Source: Ilyomonas sp965199845 (lineage in GTDB: Bacteria > Bacteroidota > Bacteroidia > Chitinophagales > Chitinophagaceae). Taken from it: a stretch of 64,000 bases of DNA. A model generated the notes under the pieces. The model was not told the DNA's origin, did no database searches, and saw nothing but the letters and a program-made list of their open reading frames with translations. How positions within the stretch are numbered: position 1 is the stretch's first letter; the number at the start of each line of letters is the position of its first letter. Location of the stretch: assembly GCA_965199845.1 (NCBI GenBank), contig CBDATZ010000005.1, forward strand, positions 323,930 through 387,929. The letters are read 5' to 3'. The translations under genes and the position numbers were made by a program. Shown in pieces: positions 37,401 through 47,164 of this stretch.

Positions 37401-38096
37401 GTTATAATCTTCCTGGTCGGTATAATGGCTGTCGTTCGTAGCGATGACAGGCACATTATGTTTTTTGGCAAATTTTAAAAGTGTAGCGTTTATTTTTTGT
37501 TGCTCGGGAATATTGTGACGTTGTAATTCAATATAATAATCTTCACCAAACATATCGAGCCACCACTTAAATTCTTTCTCGGCATCTTCTTCACTTTTGT
37601 GCAAAATTCTTTGCGGAACATACGCACCAATACAACAGGTTGTGGCTATTAATCCTTCGTGATATTTTTCAATTAATTTCTTATCAACGCGCGGATATTT
37701 GCTGTACATACCTTCGCGAAAACCATACGACGTAAGCTTTACCAAATTGTGGTAACCCACTTTATTTTTCGCTAATAAAACCTGGTGAAAGCGTTCGTCT
37801 TTTTGCTCTTTGGTAAACACTTTGCGCGTCATATCTTCCACTACATAAAACTCGCAACCAACAATGGGTTTAATAACCGGTTCCAGAATGTCTTTACCGT
37901 TAGCGTCTTTACCAACTACTTTGGTGTTTTTCCACGCCTGGTTTACAAAGTCGAACACGCCAAACATATTGCCGTGGTCGGTAATAGCAAGCGCCGGCAT
38001 ATTAAACTTTTCCGCCTTTTTGTAAAGGCTGTTTATATTGGCGGCTCCATCGAGCAGCGAATATTGTGTATGTACGTGAAGATGTGAAAACTGCAT
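34425..38096 (-). CDS. dnaE: DNA polymerase III subunit alpha
   Basis: The replicative polymerase has 1223 residues. Order: a PHP domain (FSHLHVHTQYSLLDGAANI at the start, with the HxHxxYSLLDG metal ligands), the polymerase core with GPGRGSAAGSVVAYC and PDIDTDFDDEGR (the catalytic Asp pair, near residue 435), then a tandem helix-hairpin-helix region and an OB-fold (FRIAGLVTDAQHRITRTGK) near residue 1060. The length matches the DnaE1-type enzymes of Bacteroidota. The C-terminal tau-binding part is present. It lies convergent with tex. Confidence 0.95.
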   Translation of the reverse strand: MQFSHLHVHTQYSLLDGAANINSLYKKAEKFNMPALAITDHGNMFGVFDFVNQAWKNTKVVGKDANGKDILEPVIKPIVGCEFYVVEDMTRKVFTKEQKDERFHQVLLAKNKVGYHNLVKLTSYGFREGMYSKYPRVDKKLIEKYHEGLIATTCCIGAYVPQRILHKSEEDAEKEFKWWLDMFGEDYYIELQRHNIPEQQKINATLLKFAKKHNVPVIATNDSHYTDQEDYNAHDILLCINTGEKQATPGFDDFVNDDLAVKNRRFKFPNNEFYFKSTDEMSKLFHDVPESIDNTNAIVDKIEVLNLKKDILLPAFPIPNEFRTSEDNNLNQWNFLHHLTYEGAKNRYHEITEQIRERLDFELFTIKTMGFAGYFLIVSDFIKAGRERGVFIGPGRGSAAGSVVAYCIGITNIDPIKYDLLFERFLNPDRKSMPDIDTDFDDEGRQKVIDYVVEKYGKNQVAQIVTYGTMAAKSSIKDVARVMDLPLFEANSIAKLVPEKVGTSLGRVLKAPLTAKEGEKSLEEKEQYGGEDIENIKKLREIYNGTDIKAQVLKEAERLEGSVRNTGIHAAGIIIAPKDLTDLLPVAMAKDSDLWITQIGGSSIEEAGVIKMDFLGLKTLSILKTALELIKQNHNVDVDLDNLPLDDEATYKLYQNGETNATFQFESAGMQKYLRELKPDKFADLIAMNALYRPGPMAYIPQYVARKHGREEVIYDLPEMRENLEETYGITVYQEQVMLLSQKIGGFSKGDADVLRKAMGKKQKSVLDKMKAQFIKGATEKGHKKDVLEKIWTDWEAFAQYAFNKSHSTCYAFVAYQTAWLKAHYPGEYMAAVLNHAGSIEKMTFFMEECKRMGHRVLGPDVNESLNGFAVNENGEIRFGLGGLKGVGEAAIQSIIEERSENGHFKNIWDFIKRINQRTVNKKSIESLAYSGAFDGFKDMHRAQYFFTAPGDSVSNIERIIKYGNVYQTNKTQTSNSLFGDSHMPEITPPKILPSPEWTLTELLDHEKDVTGMFMSGHPLNHFRFELKYYGIMPLSEFNEVSESPAATASNANRTFRIAGLVTDAQHRITRTGKNFGSITVEDFTAKTEIMLWSDDYMRFKHYVESGKNLLITGHFRSRFNSEQYEFKVNNICLLETAKQTLTRQIDINVQPASLTSDFVNFVENNVKSNPGKSSIRFNIYEPLHNLKISMHTIDRGFTMNEEMADFLLDNPDVDINVEIMNG

Positions 38097-38364
38097 AATC
38101 GTAATTGTAAAATCAGGCTGCGCCTGTTCTGAAAACTGTTTTTGCCGGCTATAAAATCAAGGCACAAATTACCTTATATAAAGCTAAATATTTTGGTATT
38201 TTTTCCACCGTTAGAATTCAGAATGCGGAAAAAATGTTCGTAAGTTTTTGTATTGATTTGGATTAAGAGAAACATGTAAGTTGCTTAGTTGTATTGAATT
38301 GGCAATACGCAGCCGGTTTTCTTTAAACAAATCAACTATTTGGTTGATAATCAGCAACTGAAAA

Positions 38365-39153
38365 TCAAGCTGATCTTTTCCGAATTACTGTCTTATCAGT
38401 ATCCAGCATTGTCATCATACTGAAGGTGGCAGCAATAACAGCATAAGCGGGCGCGAATATCCAGCCGATAATGGGAACCAGGTGCATGGCATAAAAAATA
38501 ACTCCGTTGCCAATTGCCAGCCCACGGTGATTGCCAATAAAATAAATACTTTGCTGCGCCGTCATATTTCTGCGTTCACAACTGTAATCGAGCATACTGA
38601 ATCCATAATAATATCCTTCTACCAAAATGGCAATCACCGGCGCTATCCAGCCGGCAACAGGAATAAAAGAAAGCAGTAATAAAGAAATGATATATACTGT
38701 TTGCCATAAGGCATTTCGCAGTGCAATCATAATACCGCGAAGAATATCGGAACTCAATTGAGTAAAGCTAAAAGGGAATTCGCGTTTCTCGATAATGGCT
38801 TCTGTTTTTTCGCTCAGATACGCAAACACAGGAGAACCGACAATAAGCCAGATGTATTTAAACAGAGAAAAATAAAACAGCATCAGCACAAGCCAGATAA
38901 TAAAAGTGGCAAAAGCAAAAATGAAATTTAGAAAGCCACCCTGGTGTTGTTGTACCCAGTTGGAAAGATGCGTAATATTAAAAACCCATTGAATAAAATT
39001 GCTGGCGCTTTTTCCGAAAAAAAACATGCTGACGGCAAACAGAAGCGCATATATAAACCCCGGAATCAAAATCCACTTCCATAACTTATTTTCTTTTATG
39101 AAGCGATGCGCCCGCAGATACGATTGAACAGAAATAATAATTTCTTTAAACAA
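38365..39153 (-). CDS. EI24/CysZ-like integral membrane protein
   Basis: This 262-residue protein has about five or six hydrophobic helices. The segments FIPGVAGW-like (SFIPVAGWIAPVIAILVEGY) and VPIIGWIFAPAYAVIAATFS, with a conserved small-residue loop between them, are typical of the EI24 family that includes CysZ sulfate permease. Bacteroidota members near envelope genes are not proven sulfate transporters, so the substrate is left open. It lies downstream of lptD on the same strand, 78 bases apart. Confidence 0.65.
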   Translation of the reverse strand: MFKEIIISVQSYLRAHRFIKENKLWKWILIPGFIYALLFAVSMFFFGKSASNFIQWVFNITHLSNWVQQHQGGFLNFIFAFATFIIWLVLMLFYFSLFKYIWLIVGSPVFAYLSEKTEAIIEKREFPFSFTQLSSDILRGIMIALRNALWQTVYIISLLLLSFIPVAGWIAPVIAILVEGYYYGFSMLDYSCERRNMTAQQSIYFIGNHRGLAIGNGVIFYAMHLVPIIGWIFAPAYAVIAATFSMMTMLDTDKTVIRKRSA

Positions 39154-39231
39154 ACAGAATATATTTAAAGCTAAATTAAATCAAATCAAACTGATTCTGA
39201 TTTAACCATAATTCCAAATCAGAATTTCATA

Positions 39232-42031
39232 TCAATACTGTGTGAAACTGCGTGTACGGTTAATTTTTAAATCGCGCAGAAGACTCGACTTTGGATTGAT
39301 GGTAATGCTAAAAGAACGTGTATAACCTACCGGAGTGAGATTTATAGAAAGTTGCCAGCAGTGCATTTCGCGCGTTATATACATGGTGAGCAAACCAATA
39401 TCTAATTTGCGGACATCAAAATATGTACTGCCACCAATTTTCCATTTTGGCGTCAAACTAAAATCTCCGTTCAGGTTTAAGCTCGATGCAATATCTGTGT
39501 AATACCCGCTGTAATTAGGTTTCAGCCTTCTTGTAAAGTTTGTGGTAAAAGAAATGGATAACGACCACGGAATATCAAAGTCAACAAAATCGGCCGGATT
39601 TGAGCGCACATAAGCCATTGCTGCAGCTTGCTCATCAGGCGTTAAGGTTTCGTCTAATGTATTCAATCGCTGATCGTCTGTTTTGCCATCTTTGCTTTTG
39701 CTTTGTAAAGAAGTAGAAACAGCGAAACCAGCGTTGGTAAGCCGCCCGATTTTTCCACTTTTCCACATTAAAGTATCTCTGTCTCTGCCGTATTTATCCG
39801 TTTCGTATGGGTCAATTGTGGCGCTTCCGGTAATGTTTACTTTCTGAAATAAGGTAGTTCGGTATGAAGTCGAAATGTACGACCATCGAAAACTATCGGC
39901 AAGAAGATTATAACTCGTACTGAAGTTTAAACCATCAATCAGCTTTATTTTCCGGGTTGGATTTTCGCCGGTCGAATCTTTTTTATTCTTCACTTTCAGT
40001 TCGAGTAAATTATCTAAGTTGAAAGTAAGACCACCGAATCTTCCTCTCGCATACGGAGAAAATAAATTGCCTCCCAATAGCGAAACCGCTCGGGTGATAG
40101 AGGTTGAATCAATTGTTTTGCCATCGGCAGATGTATCGTAAACCGGCACCTTAATATCTCTGTAATACTGGCTAACCAAATCGGGTTTGTAACTAAAACT
40201 TACGGTTGGTTTTATTTCGTGACGAATTGCCACAACACCTTTTGATTTTGGAAAATTAACCGTACCAAAAATTCTTGTATTTAAAGAAGCGCCAAAGCTC
40301 ACTTCGCGTGCCGCATGAAAACTTTTGCTCTGAACAGTATCAACTTTTTGGTCATTATAATTATAGTAAATATCGTTTATCTGGCCAAACCATCTTTCGC
40401 CATAACTAACAAAGGGTGATATGATAAAAGGACCCAACGCAGGTAATGATAAACTGATTGGAATGTTGTGCTGAACGCCCCATTGAACCGTATCTAAAAT
40501 ATGCTGAAAATGAAAAGCCGTATCATAAAAAGAAAACTGGTTTAGTAACTGACCATTGTAAGAAATGCCCAGCTTTTCGTACCATTTGGGTGTTCCGATC
40601 TGTTCCTTTCTCTCAAAAGGATAAATGGTATTTGCGGTAAACGCTACCGTTGGAAAACTGATATTCTGGAGGTGCAGGTTGTTATTTTGATTATGATTAG
40701 CACTTACCGTCATATTATATTTACCCTGATCCCAGGTTTTGGAATAGGTAATAGAAGACGTAAGTAAATTTTGATAATTGCGTATCGGGTTGTTGGGAAC
40801 GTATTGGTTAAACTTTGTACTGCCCGCATTTACGCTTGCCTGGAAGCTGGTTCCGGGACGCGCTTTTGTATCCTGCGAATGACTCCATCGAATAGAAAAG
40901 CTTTGTGTTTTGGTAAATTCATCTGCCGTATAACCGCCCGAGCTGTTCAATATCTTTGTATGTTGAATTTCAAGATTCAGATTTCCCCGGTATTTATATC
41001 GCTTATAATATTCCGGCGATACCGTTAGCGTCCAGCCTCCGTACGAATACAGGTTTCCACGGGTCGTTACGTCCCAATTGTCATTAATCACTTTATAATA
41101 ACCCAAACCTTCCACGCCTAAGCCGTAACCACTGTTGTTAGCAAAAGTTGCCGGCAGCAAACCGGAATGTCTGCCCCGGTTTAACGGATAAATTCCGAAT
41201 GGAACATAAATTGGGATTGGAACACCTTCAAACTCGGGATGCGCCGGACCAGATACAGCCAGTTTGTTATTAATCAGCTTCATTTTTTTAGCAATGAAAG
41301 CAAAATGCGGCGTATCGAGATTACAGGTTGTAAAGCGGCTTCTGATAAGCAAAAACGACATCTTTCTCGGTCTTTTTTACGCGTTCGGCATTTACATAAA
41401 TTTCGCCTTCGTTATAATACGAATTTTTGGAAAGACCATGTTGCGTTTTCAAATCAAAAAAAATGGTATCGCTGATAGATGTCTGATCGCCTTGAATCAA
41501 AGTTGGTTTGCTTAACGGATTGTTTGCAGTATCGGTGCCGCCAAACGCTTTTACAACCTGGCTCGATTGATCATACTGAATATTATTTGCCGTAAGATCT
41601 ACATCTTTATTTTTCGCATTGGCTTTTCCGTATAAATAAAACTTACGGCTTTCGATAAATAAAACGCCCGAATCATCGGCAGAATATTCAACAGGCGAAT
41701 CGAGCGTGTCTTTAGAAATCAACATCGAATCTATTCTTTGCCTGCGTGTTGTGTCTGCGTTAGCAGTGTCTTTATAAAACAAACTATCCGGCGCATTAAT
41801 GACACTGGGAGGCGGAACGGTATCGTTTTTCGGTAAAGCACCGGTATCGTTACGTAATTTTAATAAGGCTGAATCCGTTATGATAGTATCTGTGTAATTA
41901 TCGGCAAACGCAGATGGATTAAAAAGATAAAAACCGTTCCTGGCTTGAATACGATTGATAAAAAAAAGTAAAAGAAGCATTGCGGATAAGGCAAGGATTA
42001 TTTTTCTGCTAATTTTACTACGTTTGCTCAT
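39232..42031 (-). CDS. lptD: LPS-assembly outer-membrane protein LptD, one frameshift near 41,340
   Basis: Two overlapping frames join after one single-base insertion near 41,340 to give about 932 residues. The N-terminal part has a membrane-targeting leader (ILALSAMLLLLFFINRIQA) and an OstA-type periplasmic domain (KFYLYGKANAKNKDVDLTANNI). The C-terminal 650 residues are a predicted beta-barrel with alternating strands. LptD inserts lipopolysaccharide in the outer leaflet with LptE. The start at 42031 (MSKRSKISRK) is preferred to an upstream ATG. The break is likely a sequence error because this function is usually essential. Confidence 0.75.
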
Positions 42032-42090
42032 ACAGTTAAAAATCAAAAATAGCCGAAACAGTAAACAGATAACTTAACGATACGTGAATT

Positions 42091-43074
42091 ATGTATAAAT
42101 TTTCCGGTAAATTTTTATTAATCTCTTTTTCTCTGTTCTTTTTTTCTTCTTTTAAAATCCCGGTATCAACTAAAGATAAACAACAACGGAATGTTTTAAA
42201 AACAATTATTATAGATCCGGGACATGGTTTGCCCGATCCGGGCGCTGATGGCGCTTACAGTACGGAATCGGCAAAAGCTTTACAAATCGCTTTAAAATTG
42301 GGTGATCAGTTAAAACAAAACTTGCCCAATACAAAAATCATATTTACCAGGACAGACGAATATTTGCCGGAACACATGGCAAATAAAGATGCGGCTAACA
42401 GGCGTCGTGCACAGATTGCCAATGAAAATCATGGCGATTTATTTATCAGCATTCACCTGAATTCAAGCTCGGACAGGATACGAAGAGATGTGGTTGGACA
42501 TAGATCTGAAACATATTATACATATAGCGGAAAAGGAAAAAAGAAAAAGAAAATTCCGCATACGCGTTCTGTTCCCATTTATAAATCAACCAATTTAGGT
42601 TGCGATGCCGAAGGAACAGAAGTGTATATCTGGGCAGTTGGAAAAGCAACGGATAAACAAAATTTTGTTGGTGAGATGAGTGATAGCGACGATTCTACCG
42701 ATGTTATGTTCGATTCGCCGGAAGCGAAAATCAGGGCTTCTATCCTTACAAAAAAATTCTTCAACAACAGCCGTATGGTGGCTGAGTATGTGCAGGAAGA
42801 ATTTCAGAAGCAAGGACGTGTAAACCGCGGTGTATTACAAAGAAATAATAAAGGAATCTGGGTATTACAAGCTACGGCAATGCCAAGTATATTAGTTGAA
42901 ACCGGTTTTATTTGTAACCGTGAAGAAGAAGATTATCTGAACGATGATAAAGACCAGAACGAAATTGCGTATGCCATTATGCGCGGCGTTTTGAGATATA
43001 AAGAAAGTCTTGAAAACGGCAATATACCTCTTACATCTTCATCTGCTGCAGCCGATTCGGTAAACAAACAATAA
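42091..43074 (+). CDS. N-acetylmuramoyl-L-alanine amidase (AmiC type)
   Basis: The 327-residue enzyme cleaves the amide bond between MurNAc and the stem peptide of peptidoglycan, usually at division. It has an N-terminal hydrophobic leader. Zn-site and catalytic parts: IIIDPGHGLPDPGADG (first His), ANENHGDLFISIHLNSSSD (second His) and SILVETGFICNREEEDYL, where Glu is catalytic. A lysine-rich insert (GKGKKKKKIPHTR) is present between. It is divergent from lptD, with 59 bases between the two starts. Confidence 0.9.
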   Translation: MYKFSGKFLLISFSLFFFSSFKIPVSTKDKQQRNVLKTIIIDPGHGLPDPGADGAYSTESAKALQIALKLGDQLKQNLPNTKIIFTRTDEYLPEHMANKDAANRRRAQIANENHGDLFISIHLNSSSDRIRRDVVGHRSETYYTYSGKGKKKKKIPHTRSVPIYKSTNLGCDAEGTEVYIWAVGKATDKQNFVGEMSDSDDSTDVMFDSPEAKIRASILTKKFFNNSRMVAEYVQEEFQKQGRVNRGVLQRNNKGIWVLQATAMPSILVETGFICNREEEDYLNDDKDQNEIAYAIMRGVLRYKESLENGNIPLTSSSAAADSVNKQ

Positions 43075-43126
43075 GATTTTTTATTCTAATGAAAAGACAA
43101 CTGAGAAGCAGTTAAAAAGAACCAGT

Positions 43127-43504
43127 ATGAGATTTAAAATTTTGTTCATCTTCCTAATTGCAGTTATGGTAGTTAGTTTAGCCTCTGCACAAAGTAATAA
43201 TTCTTATGTTAGAATAGCGAATATCATAATTGATTCTGCTCAGTTGGATAATTATAAAGCTGCATTAAAAGAACATGCGGAGATAGCAGTTAATAAAGAG
43301 CCCGGCGTTTTAACCTTGTATGCAGTATATGATAAAGATAACCCAACCCATGTAACTGTTTTTGAAATCTATGCTAATAAAGAGGCTTATCTGTTACATA
43401 TTCAATCAGCACACTTTATAAAGTATAAAACTACTGTTGAAAGTATGGTAAAGACACTCAAGTTAACGGATGTTGTGCCTATTGCGCTTGAAACAAAACA
43501 CTAA
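43127..43504 (+). CDS. Exported antibiotic-biosynthesis-monooxygenase (ABM) domain protein
   Basis: A signal peptide (KILFIFLIAVMVVSLASAQ) is followed by a roughly 95-residue dimeric alpha/beta barrel: YVRIANIIIDSAQLDNYKAA, KEPGVLTLYAVYDKDNPTHV and FEIYANKEAYLLHIQSAHF. ABM domains act in quinol oxidation, haem degradation or related redox steps; YgiN-like proteins are the closest in style. The export signal is less usual. It follows the amidase gene by 52 bases. The reaction is not known. Confidence 0.75.
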   Translation: MRFKILFIFLIAVMVVSLASAQSNNSYVRIANIIIDSAQLDNYKAALKEHAEIAVNKEPGVLTLYAVYDKDNPTHVTVFEIYANKEAYLLHIQSAHFIKYKTTVESMVKTLKLTDVVPIALETKH

Positions 43505-43824
43505 CTTATTAATTTATAGCTTACCCTGTTGTATCGGCTGATATCAAGTTGCACGTTTTATTTGTATATAAGTAATGATAGACAAAATCGAAACATTAGT
43601 AAGGGTTTATTATGGAACTTATTTATCAAACAAATGCTTTAGTTTTTATTTTCTTAATCTGCCACCTGTCATATTTTAATAACGTTACTTCGCATCTAAA
43701 AAGATAAGATATACTTTTGCCGGTCAGGCAACATAAGTTATTAGCTATCTGTCAATATATTATATTGTTGGCATGAATTTGTACAACTAAGTTTGCCCAA
43801 CAATAATCAAACAAAATTCTACTG
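43505..43824. other. Intergenic region holding the promoter of the MlaD-like gene
   Basis: I see no coding sequence in these 320 bases. A second TAnnTTTG-like match (TACTTTTG, 43712-43719) lacks a TTG partner. The clearest promoter is listed separately at 43765-43795. Confidence 0.6.
43765..43795 (+). promoter_or_regulatory. Bacteroidota-type promoter of the MlaD-like gene
   Basis: TTG (43765-43767) is followed after 20 bases by TAAGTTTG (43788-43795). The start codon at 43825 leaves a leader of roughly 25 bases. Confidence 0.55.
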
Positions 43825-44874
43825 ATGAAAATATCGAACGAGACCAAAATCGGAGCTTTAACCATAGTGGCTGTGGCTTTGCTTGTATTGGGTTTCAATT
43901 TTTTAAAAGGGAAAAGTCTTTTCAAAAGCGGTAATTATCTCTATGCAAAATACGCAGATATAAAAGGTCTCGCGCCTTCCAACGCGGTTTATATTAACGG
44001 TTTCCAGATTGGTTCGGTTTCGGAAGTTGAATCGGCAAACAATACAGTTACCGAAATTTTAGTTACCATTAAACTTACGAAACCTTTTGATATTCCAAAC
44101 AATTCCACGGCATCTATCAATTCAAATCCGTTAGGTTCACCAAGTATTGAAATTGATTTGGGCAACAGCCGTACTTACTACAAAAACAACGATACCATAG
44201 CAACCAATAACAATCCCGGCATGTTGGGAACGATAACAAATAAACTTGCGCCGGTTGCCGACCAGGTTACGCAAACCTTACATTCATTGGATTCTCTGCT
44301 TAAAAATTTCAATACGATTCTCGATCCATCAACACGCGGCAACCTGCAATCGGTTATCGGAAATTTAAGCAGCGCAACCGCATCTTTAGTTACCACATCA
44401 GCCTATTTAAACAAACTGTTGAACAGTGAAACGGGTTCGTTAGCCGGAACGCTTCAAAACCTGAATAGTTTTACCGGAAACCTGGCTAATAGCAATGCTA
44501 CGCTCACAAGTGCATTAAATCATGTTGATACATTAACCACAAAACTTTCGCGAATTGATTTGGATAGTGTGATGATACAAGTGAAAGCCGCAACCGGAAA
44601 GTTAGACAGCGCCATGACCGCGTTAAATTCACCAAACGGTTCGGTTGGTGCGCTTTTATACGACAGAGAAATTTACAACAACTTAAACAATACGATTTTG
44701 AGTTTGCATACATTAACGGATGATCTTCGTGTACATCCGAAGCGATATGTAAATATTTCGGTTTTTGGTAAGAAAGATAAAGGTAATTACATCACAAAAC
44801 CATTGAACGAAAACACAAAACCAGATACACTTATCGCTTCGAAGGATACAATTCTTGTTGTACAACCGCGATAG
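43825..44874 (+). CDS. MlaD/MCE-family lipid-transport protein
   Basis: The 349-residue protein has an N-terminal transmembrane helix (IGALTIVAVALLVLGFNFLKG) and then an MCE domain (YADIKGLAPSNAVYINGFQIGSVSEV and PFDIPNNSTASINSN), which forms hexameric rings in Mla-type systems for moving phospholipids between membranes. The C-terminal half is a long helical region that could form a periplasmic tunnel or needle. No MlaE or MlaF gene is in the window. The OstA-like gene begins 3 bases after its stop, so the two are co-transcribed. Confidence 0.85.
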   Translation: MKISNETKIGALTIVAVALLVLGFNFLKGKSLFKSGNYLYAKYADIKGLAPSNAVYINGFQIGSVSEVESANNTVTEILVTIKLTKPFDIPNNSTASINSNPLGSPSIEIDLGNSRTYYKNNDTIATNNNPGMLGTITNKLAPVADQVTQTLHSLDSLLKNFNTILDPSTRGNLQSVIGNLSSATASLVTTSAYLNKLLNSETGSLAGTLQNLNSFTGNLANSNATLTSALNHVDTLTTKLSRIDLDSVMIQVKAATGKLDSAMTALNSPNGSVGALLYDREIYNNLNNTILSLHTLTDDLRVHPKRYVNISVFGKKDKGNYITKPLNENTKPDTLIASKDTILVVQPR

Positions 44875-44877
44875 TTT

Positions 44878-46500
44878 ATGTGTAAAAAACGGCTGATTAA
44901 ACACTTCTTTTTTTGTCTTTTATTCTTGATAGGCAAGCAAACCATTTTGCTTGCCCAAAACGCTGTTGACCCGAACAGCAAGCAAATTAATATTGTTGCG
45001 GCTGACACGCTGACTTTTAAAAAAGTAAACGATACAACGAACATAAAAATTCTGGCTGGTCATGTTATTGTAAAGCAGCAGAACAATACATTTTATTGCG
45101 ACAGCGCGATATTAAATGAACGCATCAATACGCTGGAAGCCTTTGGCCATGTGCATATCAACAATGCGGACAGCGTAAATACGTACTCCGATTATCTGCG
45201 TTATGTTGGTAATGATAAAACAGCTTTTTTACGAAAAAATGTTCGCTTGACGGACGGAAAAGGAACCTTGACAACGCCCGAATTAGATTACAATACGCAA
45301 ACAAAAATTGGTATTTACCGAAGCGGCGGAACCTTGGTAAACGGAACAACAACGCTTACCAGCGAAGAAGGTTATTATTACGGACAAACGCGCGATGCAA
45401 ACTTTAAAAAGCATGTTGTTCTTATCAATCCTGACTACAAAGTAACCACAGATACGCTTCTGTATAATACGTACACAAACATTGCAACATTCACTGTTCC
45501 TACAAAAATTACGAGTGGAAAACGCGTTATCAATACATCGAGCGGTTATTATAATTTATCCACCAAACAATCTTATTTTGGCAATCGCCCGATTATTCAA
45601 GACAGCACCTCAATATTGATTGCCGACAGAACAGCCAGCGAAGATTCGACAGGAAATTTTGAAGCACAAGGCAACGTGATTTATCGAGATACGGCGCAAG
45701 GTTATGCGTTGTTTGCAAACAATGTAAAAGGCAACAAAAAAACCAATGTATTGTTAGCCACAGAAAAGCCGGTAATGATGGTGAAGCAAAATAATGATTC
45801 GCTTTTTATTGCGGCTGATACGTTGTTTACAGCCAGGCTTTCTTCCATTATCGGCAAGCGCGACATTCCTCAAATCCGGGATTCTATGCCGCCTCTCGAC
45901 AGCATGTTTTTAACCAAAGCCGATAGCTCGAAAGACCGTTATATTGAAGCGTATTATCATGTTCGTGTTTATTCAGATTCCTTACAGGCAACCGGCGACA
46001 GCTTGTTTTATACGGCGACAGATTCAGTTTTCCGGTTATTTAAAAATCCGATTGTTTGGGCGAATAACAGCCAAATAACCGGCGATACCATTTATCTGTA
46101 CACCAAAAATAAAAAGCCGGAACATGTAAAGGTTTTTGAAAATGCGCTTGCCATCAGCGACGTTGATAGCACACAGTTTTTCAACCAGGTAAAAGGCAGA
46201 ATCATCAATGGTTATTTTGTTGATGGACATATCAATTTTATTCATACACAAGGCAATGCCGAATCTGTTTATTATACACAGGATGATGATAAGAAATTTA
46301 TAGGTGTTGATAAATCGAGCTGCGATGTAATTGATACATATTTTAAAGATCAGAAACCAGAAAAAGTGTCCCGTTTATTTAATTTAAAAGGCACGTTTTA
46401 TCCAATGCAGCAAGTGAATCATGAAGACTTGAAACTTCGGGGTTTTAACTGGCAAAATGATAAGCGGCCAAAGAGTCGCGAAGACTTATTTGGCAGTTAA
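44878..46500 (+). CDS. OstA-like (LptA-domain) periplasmic protein
   Basis: The 540-residue protein has a signal peptide (HFFFCLLFLIGKQTILLAQ) and OstA-type repeats of the LptA/LptC jellyroll kind, for example ILAGHVIVKQQNNTFYCDSA, LEAFGHVHINNADSVNTYSD and FEAQGNVIYRDTAQGYALFA. LptA bridges the periplasm and passes lipopolysaccharide to LptD. The length is much larger than E. coli LptA and matches the Bacteroidota OstA-like group. It is linked to the MlaD-like gene, while lptD lies 4 kb away. Confidence 0.85.
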   Translation: MCKKRLIKHFFFCLLFLIGKQTILLAQNAVDPNSKQINIVAADTLTFKKVNDTTNIKILAGHVIVKQQNNTFYCDSAILNERINTLEAFGHVHINNADSVNTYSDYLRYVGNDKTAFLRKNVRLTDGKGTLTTPELDYNTQTKIGIYRSGGTLVNGTTTLTSEEGYYYGQTRDANFKKHVVLINPDYKVTTDTLLYNTYTNIATFTVPTKITSGKRVINTSSGYYNLSTKQSYFGNRPIIQDSTSILIADRTASEDSTGNFEAQGNVIYRDTAQGYALFANNVKGNKKTNVLLATEKPVMMVKQNNDSLFIAADTLFTARLSSIIGKRDIPQIRDSMPPLDSMFLTKADSSKDRYIEAYYHVRVYSDSLQATGDSLFYTATDSVFRLFKNPIVWANNSQITGDTIYLYTKNKKPEHVKVFENALAISDVDSTQFFNQVKGRIINGYFVDGHINFIHTQGNAESVYYTQDDDKKFIGVDKSSCDVIDTYFKDQKPEKVSRLFNLKGTFYPMQQVNHEDLKLRGFNWQNDKRPKSREDLFGS

Positions 46501-46501
46501 G

Positions 46502-47164
46502 TTATCGGTGCGATGTAACGCCAACTTGCCTGCAATAATCCAATACAACACAAGTAGAACAATGCGGCGCTTTGCCAGTGCAGATGTGTTTCCCAAAAGG
46601 CATTAATAAGCGGTTAATATCAATCCACTTTTGTTTATCTACTTTTTCTTCCAAAGCGAGCATTGTTTGTTCCGGTGATACCGATTGTATAAATCCCCAG
46701 CGGTTCACAACCCGATGCACATGAATATCTACGCTGATGGCAGCCGATTTTGTAGCAACACCTAACGCAAGATTTGCGCACTTGGGACCCACACCAGAAA
46801 AGTCTGTCAGCACTTTATAATCTGCCGGAAGATTGCCGTAATATTTTTCTTCAGCTGCTTTTGCAATATTTGATATGGTAGCTACTTTCTGATAAGCGAA
46901 CGTAGTTCCGTGAATGAGTTCAGCCAACTCATCTTTATGTAACGATGCGATTTGTTTTGGTGTTCTTGCTTTTGCAAACAATCGCTTCGACACCGGAATT
47001 GTTACTTCATCCAAAGTACGAATGGAAATGATACAGGAAATGAGTTGCTCGAATATAGTAGAAAAGCCTTCTTCATACAGTTGAAACATAGCCGCTTTCG
47101 GATAAGGCGCGACGGCTTTTTCTATCAGTTGAAGCATCGTTGTAATGTCGTAAGGCTTTTTCAT
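46502..47164 (-). CDS. nth: Endonuclease III-like DNA glycosylase
   Basis: This helix-hairpin-helix glycosylase removes oxidised pyrimidines and has AP lyase activity. FSGVGPKCANLAL (near residue 125) supplies the HhH and catalytic Lys, and AISVDIHVHRV (near 144) supplies the catalytic Asp. Four cysteines (C-x6-C-x2-C-x5-C in CTGKAPHCSTCVVLDYC) form the 4Fe-4S cluster. The HhH has a Pro-Lys-Cys where Arg-Lys-Thr is usual. The gene converges with the OstA-like gene, 1 base apart. The 220-residue length is normal. Confidence 0.85.
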   Translation of the reverse strand: MKKPYDITTMLQLIEKAVAPYPKAAMFQLYEEGFSTIFEQLISCIISIRTLDEVTIPVSKRLFAKARTPKQIASLHKDELAELIHGTTFAYQKVATISNIAKAAEEKYYGNLPADYKVLTDFSGVGPKCANLALGVATKSAAISVDIHVHRVVNRWGFIQSVSPEQTMLALEEKVDKQKWIDINRLLMPFGKHICTGKAPHCSTCVVLDYCRQVGVTSHR

